DNA of 24,127 nucleotides from RPQK01 sp041946865 (lineage in GTDB: Bacteria; Acidobacteriota; UBA6911; RPQK01), in assembly GCA_041946865.1 (NCBI GenBank), contig JBHGBF010000059.1:1-24127 (forward strand), written 5' to 3'. How positions within the stretch are numbered: position 1 is the first letter of the stretch; the number at the start of each line of letters is the position of its first letter. Shown one piece after another: positions 7,501 to 14,346 of this stretch. The notes under the pieces were generated by a model. The model saw only the letters and a program-made list of their open reading frames with translations. It made no database searches and was not told the DNA's origin. The position numbers and the translations under genes are program-made.

Positions 7501-7573
7501 CAACGACCGTTCCCGCAAAAACAACAACCCACAACACGAGAAGATACGCCCTGCTACCTAGCAGAAAGCTCAT
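4559..7573 (-). CDS. Secreted right-handed parallel beta-helix protein with two N-terminal repeat modules
   Basis: 1004 residues, exported: signal peptide at 1-27 (AYLLVLWVVVFAGTVVAAA). Residues about 31-240 and 257-475 are two copies of one module, each opening with a FAQIGG...L..EIVLVNP-type stretch and containing a LTLRD strand (LNLDLTLRD in copy 2); such modules are common in large exported acidobacterial proteins. From about 490 a right-handed parallel beta-helix begins with a DUF1565-like entry (GTVYYVNSDTGSDTNDGLTP), has many N-x-[IV] rungs (HHNLVCHVVGDGLSMYNEW), and closes with LQAGSPAVDAG...DLGAFERG, typical of pectate-lyase-like secreted proteins. It is probably a polysaccharide lyase or hydrolase, or a binding protein; I cannot assign a CAZy family. 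The start has GGAGG nine bases upstream. It is last in the sulfatase-glycosidase-helix run on this strand. Confidence 0.85.
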   Translation of the reverse strand: MSFLLGSRAYLLVLWVVVFAGTVVAAADPDTLVFAQIGGGGGLVSEIVLVNPFQENPVEGRIDFYADSGAPLLLPIAEAGSEEPISGFTYNLPPSGSVTLSTRPEGETQVGCAVATSTGPLTGVVRFRIPGIGVAGVGPSEVSPAFVVPVRQQGDIGTGVAVHNPGPEPVNLQLTLRDTGGRLVAESTVEAFPGRGHLAQYVSEMCPEARDFEGTLTVEASGGNVSGTAIELGSQPGQLTTLPVTRLEAAAAQEPGRLYFAQIGGAAGLSSSVVLVNPHRERVVSGRLQLLDDDGKPLEVGMEGEPVSDISFSVAPLGATTLTTDAVGPLKVGSASVEADGVLGGVVRYQTEGLGTAAVPQSHPTNAAIVPVRIAAGLGSTGIAVRNVGESPLNLDLTLRDQAGNVVPGGRATLSDLAAGAHVARYVTELFPCATRDGVVGTLSLESKGGSFASTSLEIGLKAGEFTAMPAARLLGEAPYYPLLVPPKVPGTVYYVNSDTGSDTNDGLTPTTAFKTLKRGVAALSPAGGDELVIEGVFRETLDIGNKNRVAGDPNRPTVVRAAVDECGRKKLAMIDGGIPPAASSFPYDKRGLPPGFGPGQGGYLTRGIIINQSQYVWIDGLHMRGVAGLGVLTWLSHHVTLHDVTVEWTTESALMLPNGQVTDPKARDLKVVNCRVNQSNLGGYENKSTYSGYNMKSETVSIVRWDGFYVAGNHISNSLMEGIDFKEGSRNGEICYNLVENTRKVAFYANEGVETTIHHNVARRVGWYDPEDGTGLKRASVYLGNYFGGLPESERGANGFLIQNGDLLGGPLESGKVYGIDVHHNLVCHVVGDGLSMYNEWAWEGKTGWRLDNIRIFNNTFYDVARASHRASGIQGDVNSSDIQVANNIVVGSRQRGGDVWNEQQGSFTPKNSWTNTSYFNNSQNGYTGANPVFADPLFVDVPEELTENGDLSLQAGSPAVDAGVDVGLPFKGAAPDLGAFERGEPIWRVGPHPERQYSLKGR

Positions 7574-7667
7574 GATCCTTACCCTCCGGCGAGTTTGTTA
7601 CCAGCCAGGCGAAGTTCGGTCAAGAGGGGTCTGGAATACGACCGGTCGCTTGAAATACGGCTTCGCC

Positions 7668-7711
7668 TTTTGAGAGTAGGTCCGGCAGTCTTGCCGGACC
7701 TACTCTCAAAA
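7668..7711. repeat. GTAGGTCCGGC palindrome, copy 2 (20-bp perfect stem)
   Basis: Arms 7668-7687 and 7692-7711 are perfectly complementary over 20 bases (outer TTTTGAGAGTAGG, inner TCCGGCA), loop GTCT. The core matches copies at 2178-2209 and 16604-16637, here in inverted orientation. It lies just beyond the stop of the upstream glycosidase gene and before the beta-helix gene, so it may end or attenuate the glycosidase transcript. No T-run is seen on the transcribed strand after it. Confidence 0.85.
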
Positions 7712-7716
7712 GCCGG

Positions 7717-10700
7717 TCAGCCCAGATCCCTCACAAAGTAGTAGGGAACCACGCTCACTTCCCCCAGCTTCGATTCAAAGGTGTGCCGTTCCACGTGTTC
7801 TATTTCCAGGGTGTTCTTGCCGTCACGGAGACGACCGTTGAGGTCGAACCGGAACGGGTGTGCGAATCTCATTCCTACTTCTTCGCCATTAAGCCGCACT
7901 CGGATTAACTGGGTCATGTTGCCGATTCGGAGCTCCGCAGCTTTCCCGGGCGCCGGTTGCCAGTCAAAACTGGTGCGGTACCTGACCGCGTTGCCACCCA
8001 GAGGCGTCCTGGACCAACCCTCGCGTAAAGGCATTTGAGAAAGGTCATCCTTAGCGGTAGCCACACGTTTCGTCTGAGTCCGGGCGCCGCTCACCAATGA
8101 ATACTCGACAAATCCCGGCGCATACTCCCGCAGCTCTATCGCCCCATCGTCCGTGCGCCGCACTTCATCCGCAAACACCGTTTCCAGGTAGGGTTGGGGC
8201 GGGTCTGTAGGGTTGATCACGATGAAGACGGATTCGAAACGGTCGAGCTCCAGACGAACGCACAGCCATTGCCCATCGCGCCGGTAGCAGGGCGCCTGGC
8301 AAATCCGACCCGTGACGGGATCCCAGAGCTCAGGTATGCCGGTGACGCCGCGCAGTTTCACCTCGGTGCTCACCCGGTGCCCCTCGTTATTGATGAAGTA
8401 CAGGTCTCGCCCGGAAAGCTGCCGATGGTAGTACTGCAGCATGGTGAGGTTGGGGTCGATCCAGACGTCGTGCGCGTCCAGTGAATAGAGGAGGTCCGCC
8501 AGTCCGGAATAGGTTGTCATGTAGGCCCGCCGCCCGGCGGCGCTGTCTCCTTGCCAGAGGGCTATTGCCAGATTTCGCACTTCCGCATCATGGCGACGGT
8601 CGGATGACATCATCGGCAAACGGGTTGCGACTTGTATCGTGCTCGGATCCAGCCGGATCACTCCGCCCTGCCAGATCACGGCCCCGCCTTGTTCACAGAA
8701 CTCGCGCAGACGCTGGAGAACCGCGAGTGGCGCGGCCTCCGCTCCGGGAAAGATCACGAACTCGTAGTCCTCCTGACCGAGCAGGAGGCGTTTACCCTCT
8801 ATGCGACAACGTGAGGGGTCGGTGAAGACGCCAAACGAGACGATGTCATAGTCGAAGTGCGCCTGGCTCAGACTCTTGCAGACTCTCCAGAGATCTTCCG
8901 TCGGTCCTACCCAGGCCGAGGCAGCCGGATCCAGGACCAAGGCGCGGGCGACATGGCGTCCTCCGCGGATCAGCATGGTTTCACGATTAGCGGCAAGCTG
9001 GTAGTGATGAAGATAAGGGGCTAACGGGTTCTTCCCGTGCAGCCAGAGCTCCGGAGCATTCTCCCAGACGGGCGGCTCCTGCGTATCGAGGCCGCAGGGG
9101 ACGAGGCGGTTCAATCCTCGACAGGTCGTCCAGTCCGTCATGGCCTTCATTTCGGTCAGGCCCGTCCGCCATCCGGTGGCCGCAAAGTGCTCGACCAGGG
9201 CCTCGTCGAGCGGAGTCTGCATGTAGTGGCTGACGGAACTGGCCAGCTTCGGTTGGCGCCAGTACACGTCTTCGTCGGGCAGGTACCACTGATCGAAGAT
9301 GCTATCGAAGCCGCCCATACTAAAGGATTCGAGGGTCCGAAGCGTGCTTCCGGTGCTCCGCCCGACGCCGTATTCCTGGGCCATGGGGGGCCCCTCGATA
9401 AGGTGGCCGACGAGCTGGATGCCGTGTTGTTCGGCGAACCGGGTCAGTTTGCCGACGAACAGGCGCCCATATTCGCTGGTTATGAATTCCATGTAATCAT
9501 GCCGCACCTGGCTGCCGATTCTCCCCTGGTTGACCCAGAGCGAGGGCAGCAGTGGTCTCGACGAATAGCCAAAGCGCTGCTGGAAGCGCGTGAGCAGATC
9601 GGGAGTCCAGGGGTACCCGACGTTCGGCGTTCCCAATCTTCTTCCACTCGAGAGGAAGCCGGGCTCATCGATAAAGAACCCTCTCCACGTCTTGCCGAAT
9701 TCGCGGCCCCAATGCTTAAACGTGGTACCCAGTATCGTCTCAACGTACAAGTCGGTGGCGCGCTCGCTGAGGGGATCGATATAGCCTCGCACCTCGCCAT
9801 ATTTCACGTCGGGAGTGCCTTTGAAACCGTCAATTCCGGGCTGCCAGGCAGCGACTACGTAGACTTCCCAGTTGCCTTCCGGCACGCTCCATCGGAGCCG
9901 GTTATCGGAAACCAAATCAGTCAAGTCCTTGGCTTCTTCCCCGGAGCCGAAGGCTGAAACCGCTACCAACTGCTGCTTGGGAGGCAACACTCGGCCGAGG
10001 TCCAGGTACAGCTCGGTCGGACCCTGACAGCGTTGAGTGTGCGGGAGAGTGACTTCCCAACGCGCCAACTGCCGGTCTTTGCGCACAATAGTGCCGCCGG
10101 CCCACCCCGAGGGGTAGTCTTTGTCATCCAGCTGCCAAACGGCCAGCCCGAGCCGGCGCGCATGCTCCACGATCACGCGCCAGCGATGCCAGTGCCCTTC
10201 CCCGAGATAGTCCCGGAAGAGGTAGGGATGGAGGGTCACGCCCTCGAACCCGAGGCGGTACGCAAGCTCAAGAAATTCGCGCAGCTCTTCGTCACTTTCA
10301 TCGCCATGGAGCATCCAGAAAGGACACGAGCTCCGGGTCGGATTGTGCCCGGTGAAAGCCTCTCTAAGCGCCGGCCACGTCATCTCGGCTGTAGGCGTGG
10401 CGGTAACCGGGGCTGAGTAAGGTGTCTTCCCGGCGGCTCCGACCGCCGCAACTTCGAAACGATAGCTGGTCCCATTCTTCAGTCCGTGAACCGTGTAATC
10501 TGTGACCAGGACGCCGGAAATAGTCTGCACCCCAGCGTCGGAGCTGTATCTCACCTCGTATGAGCTGGCCCTGGCGACTGGTGTGAATGAAACGACGGCC
10601 CGTTCGTGCTCGCCGCGCACGTATCGAATCTCCGGAGCCTGCAACGATCTCGCCTCCGCCACTGGGAGAAGCGAAACAACACCCGCCAAGAGGATGAAAA

Positions 10701-10737
10701 TGGAGAGTCTCATACCTTGCAAACTACCTCGGTTCAT
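7717..10737 (-). CDS. Secreted GH106-like glycosidase (putative alpha-L-rhamnosidase) with fibronectin III domain
   Basis: 1006-residue exported enzyme. Signal peptide about 9-29 (MRLSIFILLAGVVSLLPVAEA); the ATG at 10713 (residue 9) may be the true start, as neither candidate has a strong Shine-Dalgarno. A fibronectin type III domain spans about 33-117. The catalytic part resembles the large GH106-type alpha-L-rhamnosidase group: CPFWMLHGDESDEELREFLE (138-157), WQLDDKDYPSGWAGGTI (201-217), FFIDEPGF (354-361, candidate acidic residues D357/E358), GHLIEGP (444-450) and TEMKAMTDW (528-536). A beta-sandwich resembling a GH2-type sugar-binding domain lies near 890-1000 (RVRLNGEEVGMRFAHPF). It would release terminal deoxyhexose from polysaccharide outside the cytoplasm. 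Family membership is by remembered motifs, so the exact GH family and substrate are inferred. It is preceded by the sulfatase (gap about 96 bases) on the same strand. Confidence 0.75.
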   Translation of the reverse strand: MNRGSLQGMRLSIFILLAGVVSLLPVAEARSLQAPEIRYVRGEHERAVVSFTPVARASSYEVRYSSDAGVQTISGVLVTDYTVHGLKNGTSYRFEVAAVGAAGKTPYSAPVTATPTAEMTWPALREAFTGHNPTRSSCPFWMLHGDESDEELREFLELAYRLGFEGVTLHPYLFRDYLGEGHWHRWRVIVEHARRLGLAVWQLDDKDYPSGWAGGTIVRKDRQLARWEVTLPHTQRCQGPTELYLDLGRVLPPKQQLVAVSAFGSGEEAKDLTDLVSDNRLRWSVPEGNWEVYVVAAWQPGIDGFKGTPDVKYGEVRGYIDPLSERATDLYVETILGTTFKHWGREFGKTWRGFFIDEPGFLSSGRRLGTPNVGYPWTPDLLTRFQQRFGYSSRPLLPSLWVNQGRIGSQVRHDYMEFITSEYGRLFVGKLTRFAEQHGIQLVGHLIEGPPMAQEYGVGRSTGSTLRTLESFSMGGFDSIFDQWYLPDEDVYWRQPKLASSVSHYMQTPLDEALVEHFAATGWRTGLTEMKAMTDWTTCRGLNRLVPCGLDTQEPPVWENAPELWLHGKNPLAPYLHHYQLAANRETMLIRGGRHVARALVLDPAASAWVGPTEDLWRVCKSLSQAHFDYDIVSFGVFTDPSRCRIEGKRLLLGQEDYEFVIFPGAEAAPLAVLQRLREFCEQGGAVIWQGGVIRLDPSTIQVATRLPMMSSDRRHDAEVRNLAIALWQGDSAAGRRAYMTTYSGLADLLYSLDAHDVWIDPNLTMLQYYHRQLSGRDLYFINNEGHRVSTEVKLRGVTGIPELWDPVTGRICQAPCYRRDGQWLCVRLELDRFESVFIVINPTDPPQPYLETVFADEVRRTDDGAIELREYAPGFVEYSLVSGARTQTKRVATAKDDLSQMPLREGWSRTPLGGNAVRYRTSFDWQPAPGKAAELRIGNMTQLIRVRLNGEEVGMRFAHPFRFDLNGRLRDGKNTLEIEHVERHTFESKLGEVSVVPYYFVRDLG

Positions 10738-10803
10738 TGCGTAAAGGGATAGTCGGCCGTCGACCTAAGCGATGTCAATTGGCCTATTGGTTGCTGGCTC
10801 CCT

Positions 10804-10813
10804 GCTAGCTAAC
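10804..10813. repeat. TAGCTA-family motif upstream of the glycosidase gene
   Basis: GCTAGCTAAC at 10804-10813 lies 67 bases before the glycosidase start, in the short gap behind the sulfatase stop. It matches the half-site of the palindromes at 906-919 and 12789-12816. Confidence 0.4.
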
Positions 10814-10833
10814 GGCTTCGAATCCAGCGGACC

Positions 10834-12651
10834 TCACGTTCCAGCCCGGCGGACATAGACATAATAGGCGCCAGACAGTTCTTCCCCGCTGCTGTCGAGA
10901 AACCAGGTCTGCAGCTTGGTGCGGCCTCGCGGAAGATCAACTCGAAACATAACCATTTTGGCCGTTTCGGCTACCGGTGAAGTCAGATCATGAGTGCCGA
11001 TCCGGAGGCGTGCCTGGGCAACGGGCAGGGCTTGTCCCTCCGGATAAACCCCGTCAACCGCCTGGTAGGCGGGGACGCCGGAGCGGATGGCTGCGTCGGC
11101 TTCGTAAGGCCAGCGCCGCAGCTCAAACTCATAAACACCCGGCGACTCGACAAATAAGGTCCAGGCGCCATTCTTCCGTACTCCTCGCCGAATCTGGAAC
11201 TGCTGATCGAGGAACGTGTCGTTCCAGTCGCAGGGAGTCAACATGGTCAGGGGTTCGTTACTGCTGCCGATATGAATCGGCGTAAACTCATTCAGCCGGG
11301 GCGCCACGCCTTCCCACCATTCGGCGTAGTGCTGCTGCATCCTCCGGGCGATTTCGGGATGGTCACCGATCACGTTTGACTGCTGGCCCGGGTCCCTCCT
11401 GATATCAAACAGCTCATTGCCTCCAACCAGGCGCCACTGCTTCCATAAAACGGCGGCGTCGCCTCGCTGCGGAATGGGATCGTTCATGCGGCTGAATTGA
11501 ATGACCAACATGCGGTCATCCAGGTTCGACGCCTCTCCCTTCAGCACTTTTGCCAGGCTGACACCGTCGAATTTCGATTCCTCTGGACGCTCCAAGCCGC
11601 ATAACTCGAGAAGTGTGGGCAATACGTCCTGTACCTGGGTCAGAATGTCCAGGTCCGCGGGGGGTCGCAGGTTGCCGCCGGGCCAGCGAATAAAGAAGGA
11701 AACCCGGTGCCCCCCCTCATAAAGGGAGATTTTTTTGCCTCGCATCCCCGCGTTCCAGATCTTCTCGCCAGTGGCCGTCCCGTTATCGGTCAGGAAAATC
11801 AGTATGGTGTTCTCACGTAAGCCGGTCTCGCGCAGGAATTTCTCGAGAATTCCGAGGTTGTGGTCAATATTGGCGATCATTCCGAAGAAACTGGCCACGG
11901 GAGGTGACTGATCCCGATAAGGCTCTCGATAGGAATCGGGAACAAACAGCGGGCCGTGAGGAGCATTCGTAGGCAGGTAACAAAAAAAGGGTTCCCCCTT
12001 TTCCCACCGGAGGCGCATCCAATCCATGGCTTTGCGAAAGAAGATATCCGTCGCGTAACCGGAGAACGGCTCCCGCCGTCCGTTGTGCCAGTACACGTCA
12101 TCAAAATAGTCGTTGTTCCAGTAGTCGGAGGCAGAAGGGCTGTGAGAGCTGGCCATCCAGACAGATTCCTCGAAACCCCTGTCCTGGGGACGATGAGGGT
12201 AGTTGTCTCCCAGATGCCATTTCCCAAATATGCCGGTACGGTATCCCCCGGAACGGAATATTTCGGCCATTGTCTTAAACTCCGGCCGGAGCAGGGTCCG
12301 GCCGCTGCTTACGTTCATTGCGCCGTTCCGCAGCGCATCCACGCCGGTCATGAGTTGTCCCCGCGTAGGCGTGCACATGGGCGCGACGTGAAAATCCGTG
12401 AACCGGATCGATTCTTCGCGAAGCCGATCCAAATGAGGAGCCTTCAAAATCGGGTTCCCGTGGGCCGAGAAGTCTCCGTAACCCTGATCATCGGTCATGA
12501 TCAGAATGACATTGGGCCGCCGGGGCTGCTGTGCGGTATCCGCCCTGACCAAATGGGATAGGCCGGTCGCGACGACAAAGGTGGTAAACAGTACCAGGCG
12601 CCGTAAGCCCGGGTGATTGTGATGCCTTCCAGCTTGACTCTGCGAATTCAT
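10834..12651 (-). CDS. Exported type I sulfatase (Cys-type, formylglycine-dependent)
   Basis: 605 residues from the chosen ATG. A hydrophobic signal segment (RRLVLFTTFVVATGLSHLVRA, about 17-37) follows a polar N-terminus. The alkaline-phosphatase-like core opens with RPNVILIMTDDQGYGD (45-60), where D54/D55 bind the metal. The active-site signature is C93-T-P-T-R97-G, the Cys form that needs conversion to formylglycine. Further landmarks are GKWHLGD, NAPHGPLFVPDSY and FLTDNGTATGEK. A C-terminal stretch (about 490-605) is extra beta-rich sequence. Such enzymes remove sulfate esters from glycans outside the cytoplasm. No maturase gene is in this window. Start is uncertain: the frame also opens at GTG 12705 and ATG 12687; I prefer 12651 because it gives a normal signal peptide. 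It is divergent from the oxidoreductase gene and heads the sulfatase-glycosidase-helix run. Confidence 0.88.
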   Translation of the reverse strand: MNSQSQAGRHHNHPGLRRLVLFTTFVVATGLSHLVRADTAQQPRRPNVILIMTDDQGYGDFSAHGNPILKAPHLDRLREESIRFTDFHVAPMCTPTRGQLMTGVDALRNGAMNVSSGRTLLRPEFKTMAEIFRSGGYRTGIFGKWHLGDNYPHRPQDRGFEESVWMASSHSPSASDYWNNDYFDDVYWHNGRREPFSGYATDIFFRKAMDWMRLRWEKGEPFFCYLPTNAPHGPLFVPDSYREPYRDQSPPVASFFGMIANIDHNLGILEKFLRETGLRENTILIFLTDNGTATGEKIWNAGMRGKKISLYEGGHRVSFFIRWPGGNLRPPADLDILTQVQDVLPTLLELCGLERPEESKFDGVSLAKVLKGEASNLDDRMLVIQFSRMNDPIPQRGDAAVLWKQWRLVGGNELFDIRRDPGQQSNVIGDHPEIARRMQQHYAEWWEGVAPRLNEFTPIHIGSSNEPLTMLTPCDWNDTFLDQQFQIRRGVRKNGAWTLFVESPGVYEFELRRWPYEADAAIRSGVPAYQAVDGVYPEGQALPVAQARLRIGTHDLTSPVAETAKMVMFRVDLPRGRTKLQTWFLDSSGEELSGAYYVYVRRAGT

Positions 12652-12963
12652 GCCCGGATCATAACGACTCCCCGAAATCAAAGCCATGATGAAGATTACC
12701 CCCACAAAACCCGGTGTAGTCAGTTCGTTGCCGGGCGGCTTTTTGGAGGGACCATGATCCGTTCGGAGTAGTTCAGAGACTTTGCCGCCTGATAGCTAGC
12801 CCGAGTTAGCTATCAGTCAGTGGAAATCTCACTCCTCAGACATATGCGCAGTGCTGATCTTGGCCTACACTGTCCTCTCCGTGTGGCTCTGTAAAGGGAA
12901 CCTGTACAGCGACGTGGCGCCGTGTTACAAATCCAGAGCATTTCCAGTCTCGGAGATCGATTC
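12652..12963. other. Divergent intergenic region between sulfatase and oxidoreductase genes
   Basis: 312 bases presumably holding the promoters for both directions. I see no gene. The outstanding structure is the hairpin at 12789-12816. No confident -10/-35 pairs were found. A GGAG at 12952-12955 serves the oxidoreductase start at 12964. Confidence 0.5.
12789..12816. promoter_or_regulatory. TAGCTA-family inverted repeat in divergent promoter region
   Basis: CTGATAGCTA (12789-12798) and TAGCTATCAG (12807-12816) form a perfect 10-base inverted repeat with an 8-base spacer. The half-site is the one in TTAGCTATAGCTAA at 906-919. Placed about 140 bases from each divergent gene, it is a plausible shared operator, though a dispersed repeat is also possible. 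Confidence 0.55.
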
Positions 12964-14331
12964 ATGAGAAGACCGAAGAAGAACTCAATGTCTCGCCGGC
13001 AATTTGTTTCAAAATCTGCCTTCGCGGCTGGCTCTTTCCACTTTATTCCGAGTCGGCTGCTCGGCCGGGACGCCCCCAGCAACAAGTTGAACATCGCAGC
13101 CATAGGAGTTGGCGGCGTGGGAGCGGCGAACCTCCGCGCTTGCGAGAACGAAAACATAGTCGCGCTCTGCGACGTTGACAGCGCTCACCCGGCACGCGTC
13201 TTTGCCAGATACCCGAAGGCGCGGACCTACAAGGATTACCGCGTCATGCTCGAGAAGGAAAAGAGCCTCGATGCCGTGATCGTTGCCACTCCTGACCACA
13301 CCCATGCCGTGATCACCATGGCCGCCATGCAAGCCGGCAAACACGTCTATTGTCAGAAGCCGCTTACGCATACGGTGTATGAGGCTCGTAAGATCACCGA
13401 GGCGGCACGGTACTACAAGGTCCAGACACAGATGGGTAACCAGGGCCATTCCTCAGAGCACATCCGCCTCTTAAAGGAATGGCTGCTTGACGGCGCCATC
13501 GGAGACGTGACCGAGGTGCATGCCTGGAGCGACCGGCCCGCCGGCGGGGACCCCTGGTCGACCTTCGCCGTTCAGGCCAAGCCCAAGGACACCCCCCCTG
13601 TCCCCGAATCGCTCGATTGGGACCTCTGGCTAGGACCCGCGCCTTACCGGACCTACCACCCGGCCTATCATCCGAGAAAATGGAGAGCTTGGCTGGACTT
13701 CGGAACCGGCGCTCTGGGTGACATGGGCTGCCACATACTCGACCCCGCCTTCTGGGCGGTCGATCTCGGGGCACCGCAGAGCATACAGGCCACCTCCACC
13801 CACTGGCAGGAGGAAGTAAGCTCCCAGACTTTCCCCAGGGCGTCCATTGTCCGCTACCAGTTCCCGGCCAGGGGAAACAGACCTCCTGTAAGCCTCACCT
13901 GGTATGACGGCCGGCTGATGCCCCCCATTCCGGAAGAGCTGGAGGAAGGCCGGACCCTGCCGCTAAATGGGGCGATCATCATCGGCACCAAAGGGAAATT
14001 GATCCACGGAGGAAGTGGCGCCGAGAGCCTTCGCCTGATCCCCGAGGCGCGGATGAAGGAGTACAAACGCCCAGCGAGGACACTACCCCGGGTCAAGGGA
14101 GGGCATGAAGACGACTGGATTCGAGCCTGCAAGGAAGGCCCCGGGGCAACGCCAGCCAGCGCGAATTTCGAGTACGGAGGCCCTCTGACCGAAATGGTCC
14201 TCTTGGGAATGGTAGCCATTCGCGTCAAAGACCAAAGGCTCGAATGGGATGCCGAGAATCTGAGGTTCAAGAACAACCAGAAAGCGACCGAGCTGCTCCA
14301 CATCCAGTACCGGCCGGGTTGGAGCCTTTAG
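12964..14331 (+). CDS. Tat-exported Gfo/Idh/MocA-family oxidoreductase
   Basis: 455 residues. The N-terminus is a twin-arginine signal: MSRRQFVSKSAFAAGSF (residues 9-25). The Rossmann fold follows with NIAAIGVGGVG (GVGGVG at 48-53), an acidic residue closing the second strand (CDVD, 69-72), ATPDHTHA (108-115) and a family-type QKPL at 131-134, where classical members have EKP. The C-terminal substrate domain has GNQGHSSEHIRLLKEW and GALGDMGCHILDPAFW, with the conserved His in DMGCH. Members use NAD(P) to oxidise or epimerise sugars and cyclitols; exported ones are abundant in Acidobacteriota and Planctomycetota, and some act on glycosides by redox chemistry with bound cofactor. The ATG at 12964 has GGAG eight bases upstream and puts the Tat motif near the start; the frame is open to 12922. 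It forms a two-gene operon with the metallohydrolase (15-base gap). Confidence 0.88.
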   Translation: MRRPKKNSMSRRQFVSKSAFAAGSFHFIPSRLLGRDAPSNKLNIAAIGVGGVGAANLRACENENIVALCDVDSAHPARVFARYPKARTYKDYRVMLEKEKSLDAVIVATPDHTHAVITMAAMQAGKHVYCQKPLTHTVYEARKITEAARYYKVQTQMGNQGHSSEHIRLLKEWLLDGAIGDVTEVHAWSDRPAGGDPWSTFAVQAKPKDTPPVPESLDWDLWLGPAPYRTYHPAYHPRKWRAWLDFGTGALGDMGCHILDPAFWAVDLGAPQSIQATSTHWQEEVSSQTFPRASIVRYQFPARGNRPPVSLTWYDGRLMPPIPEELEEGRTLPLNGAIIIGTKGKLIHGGSGAESLRLIPEARMKEYKRPARTLPRVKGGHEDDWIRACKEGPGATPASANFEYGGPLTEMVLLGMVAIRVKDQRLEWDAENLRFKNNQKATELLHIQYRPGWSL

Positions 14332-14346
14332 TCCGAGGTGATTTCC

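Noticed and set aside
9037..9957. 306-codon plus-strand frame opposite the glycosidase gene
   Set aside because: Antisense shadow; the minus strand carries recognisable catalytic motifs throughout.
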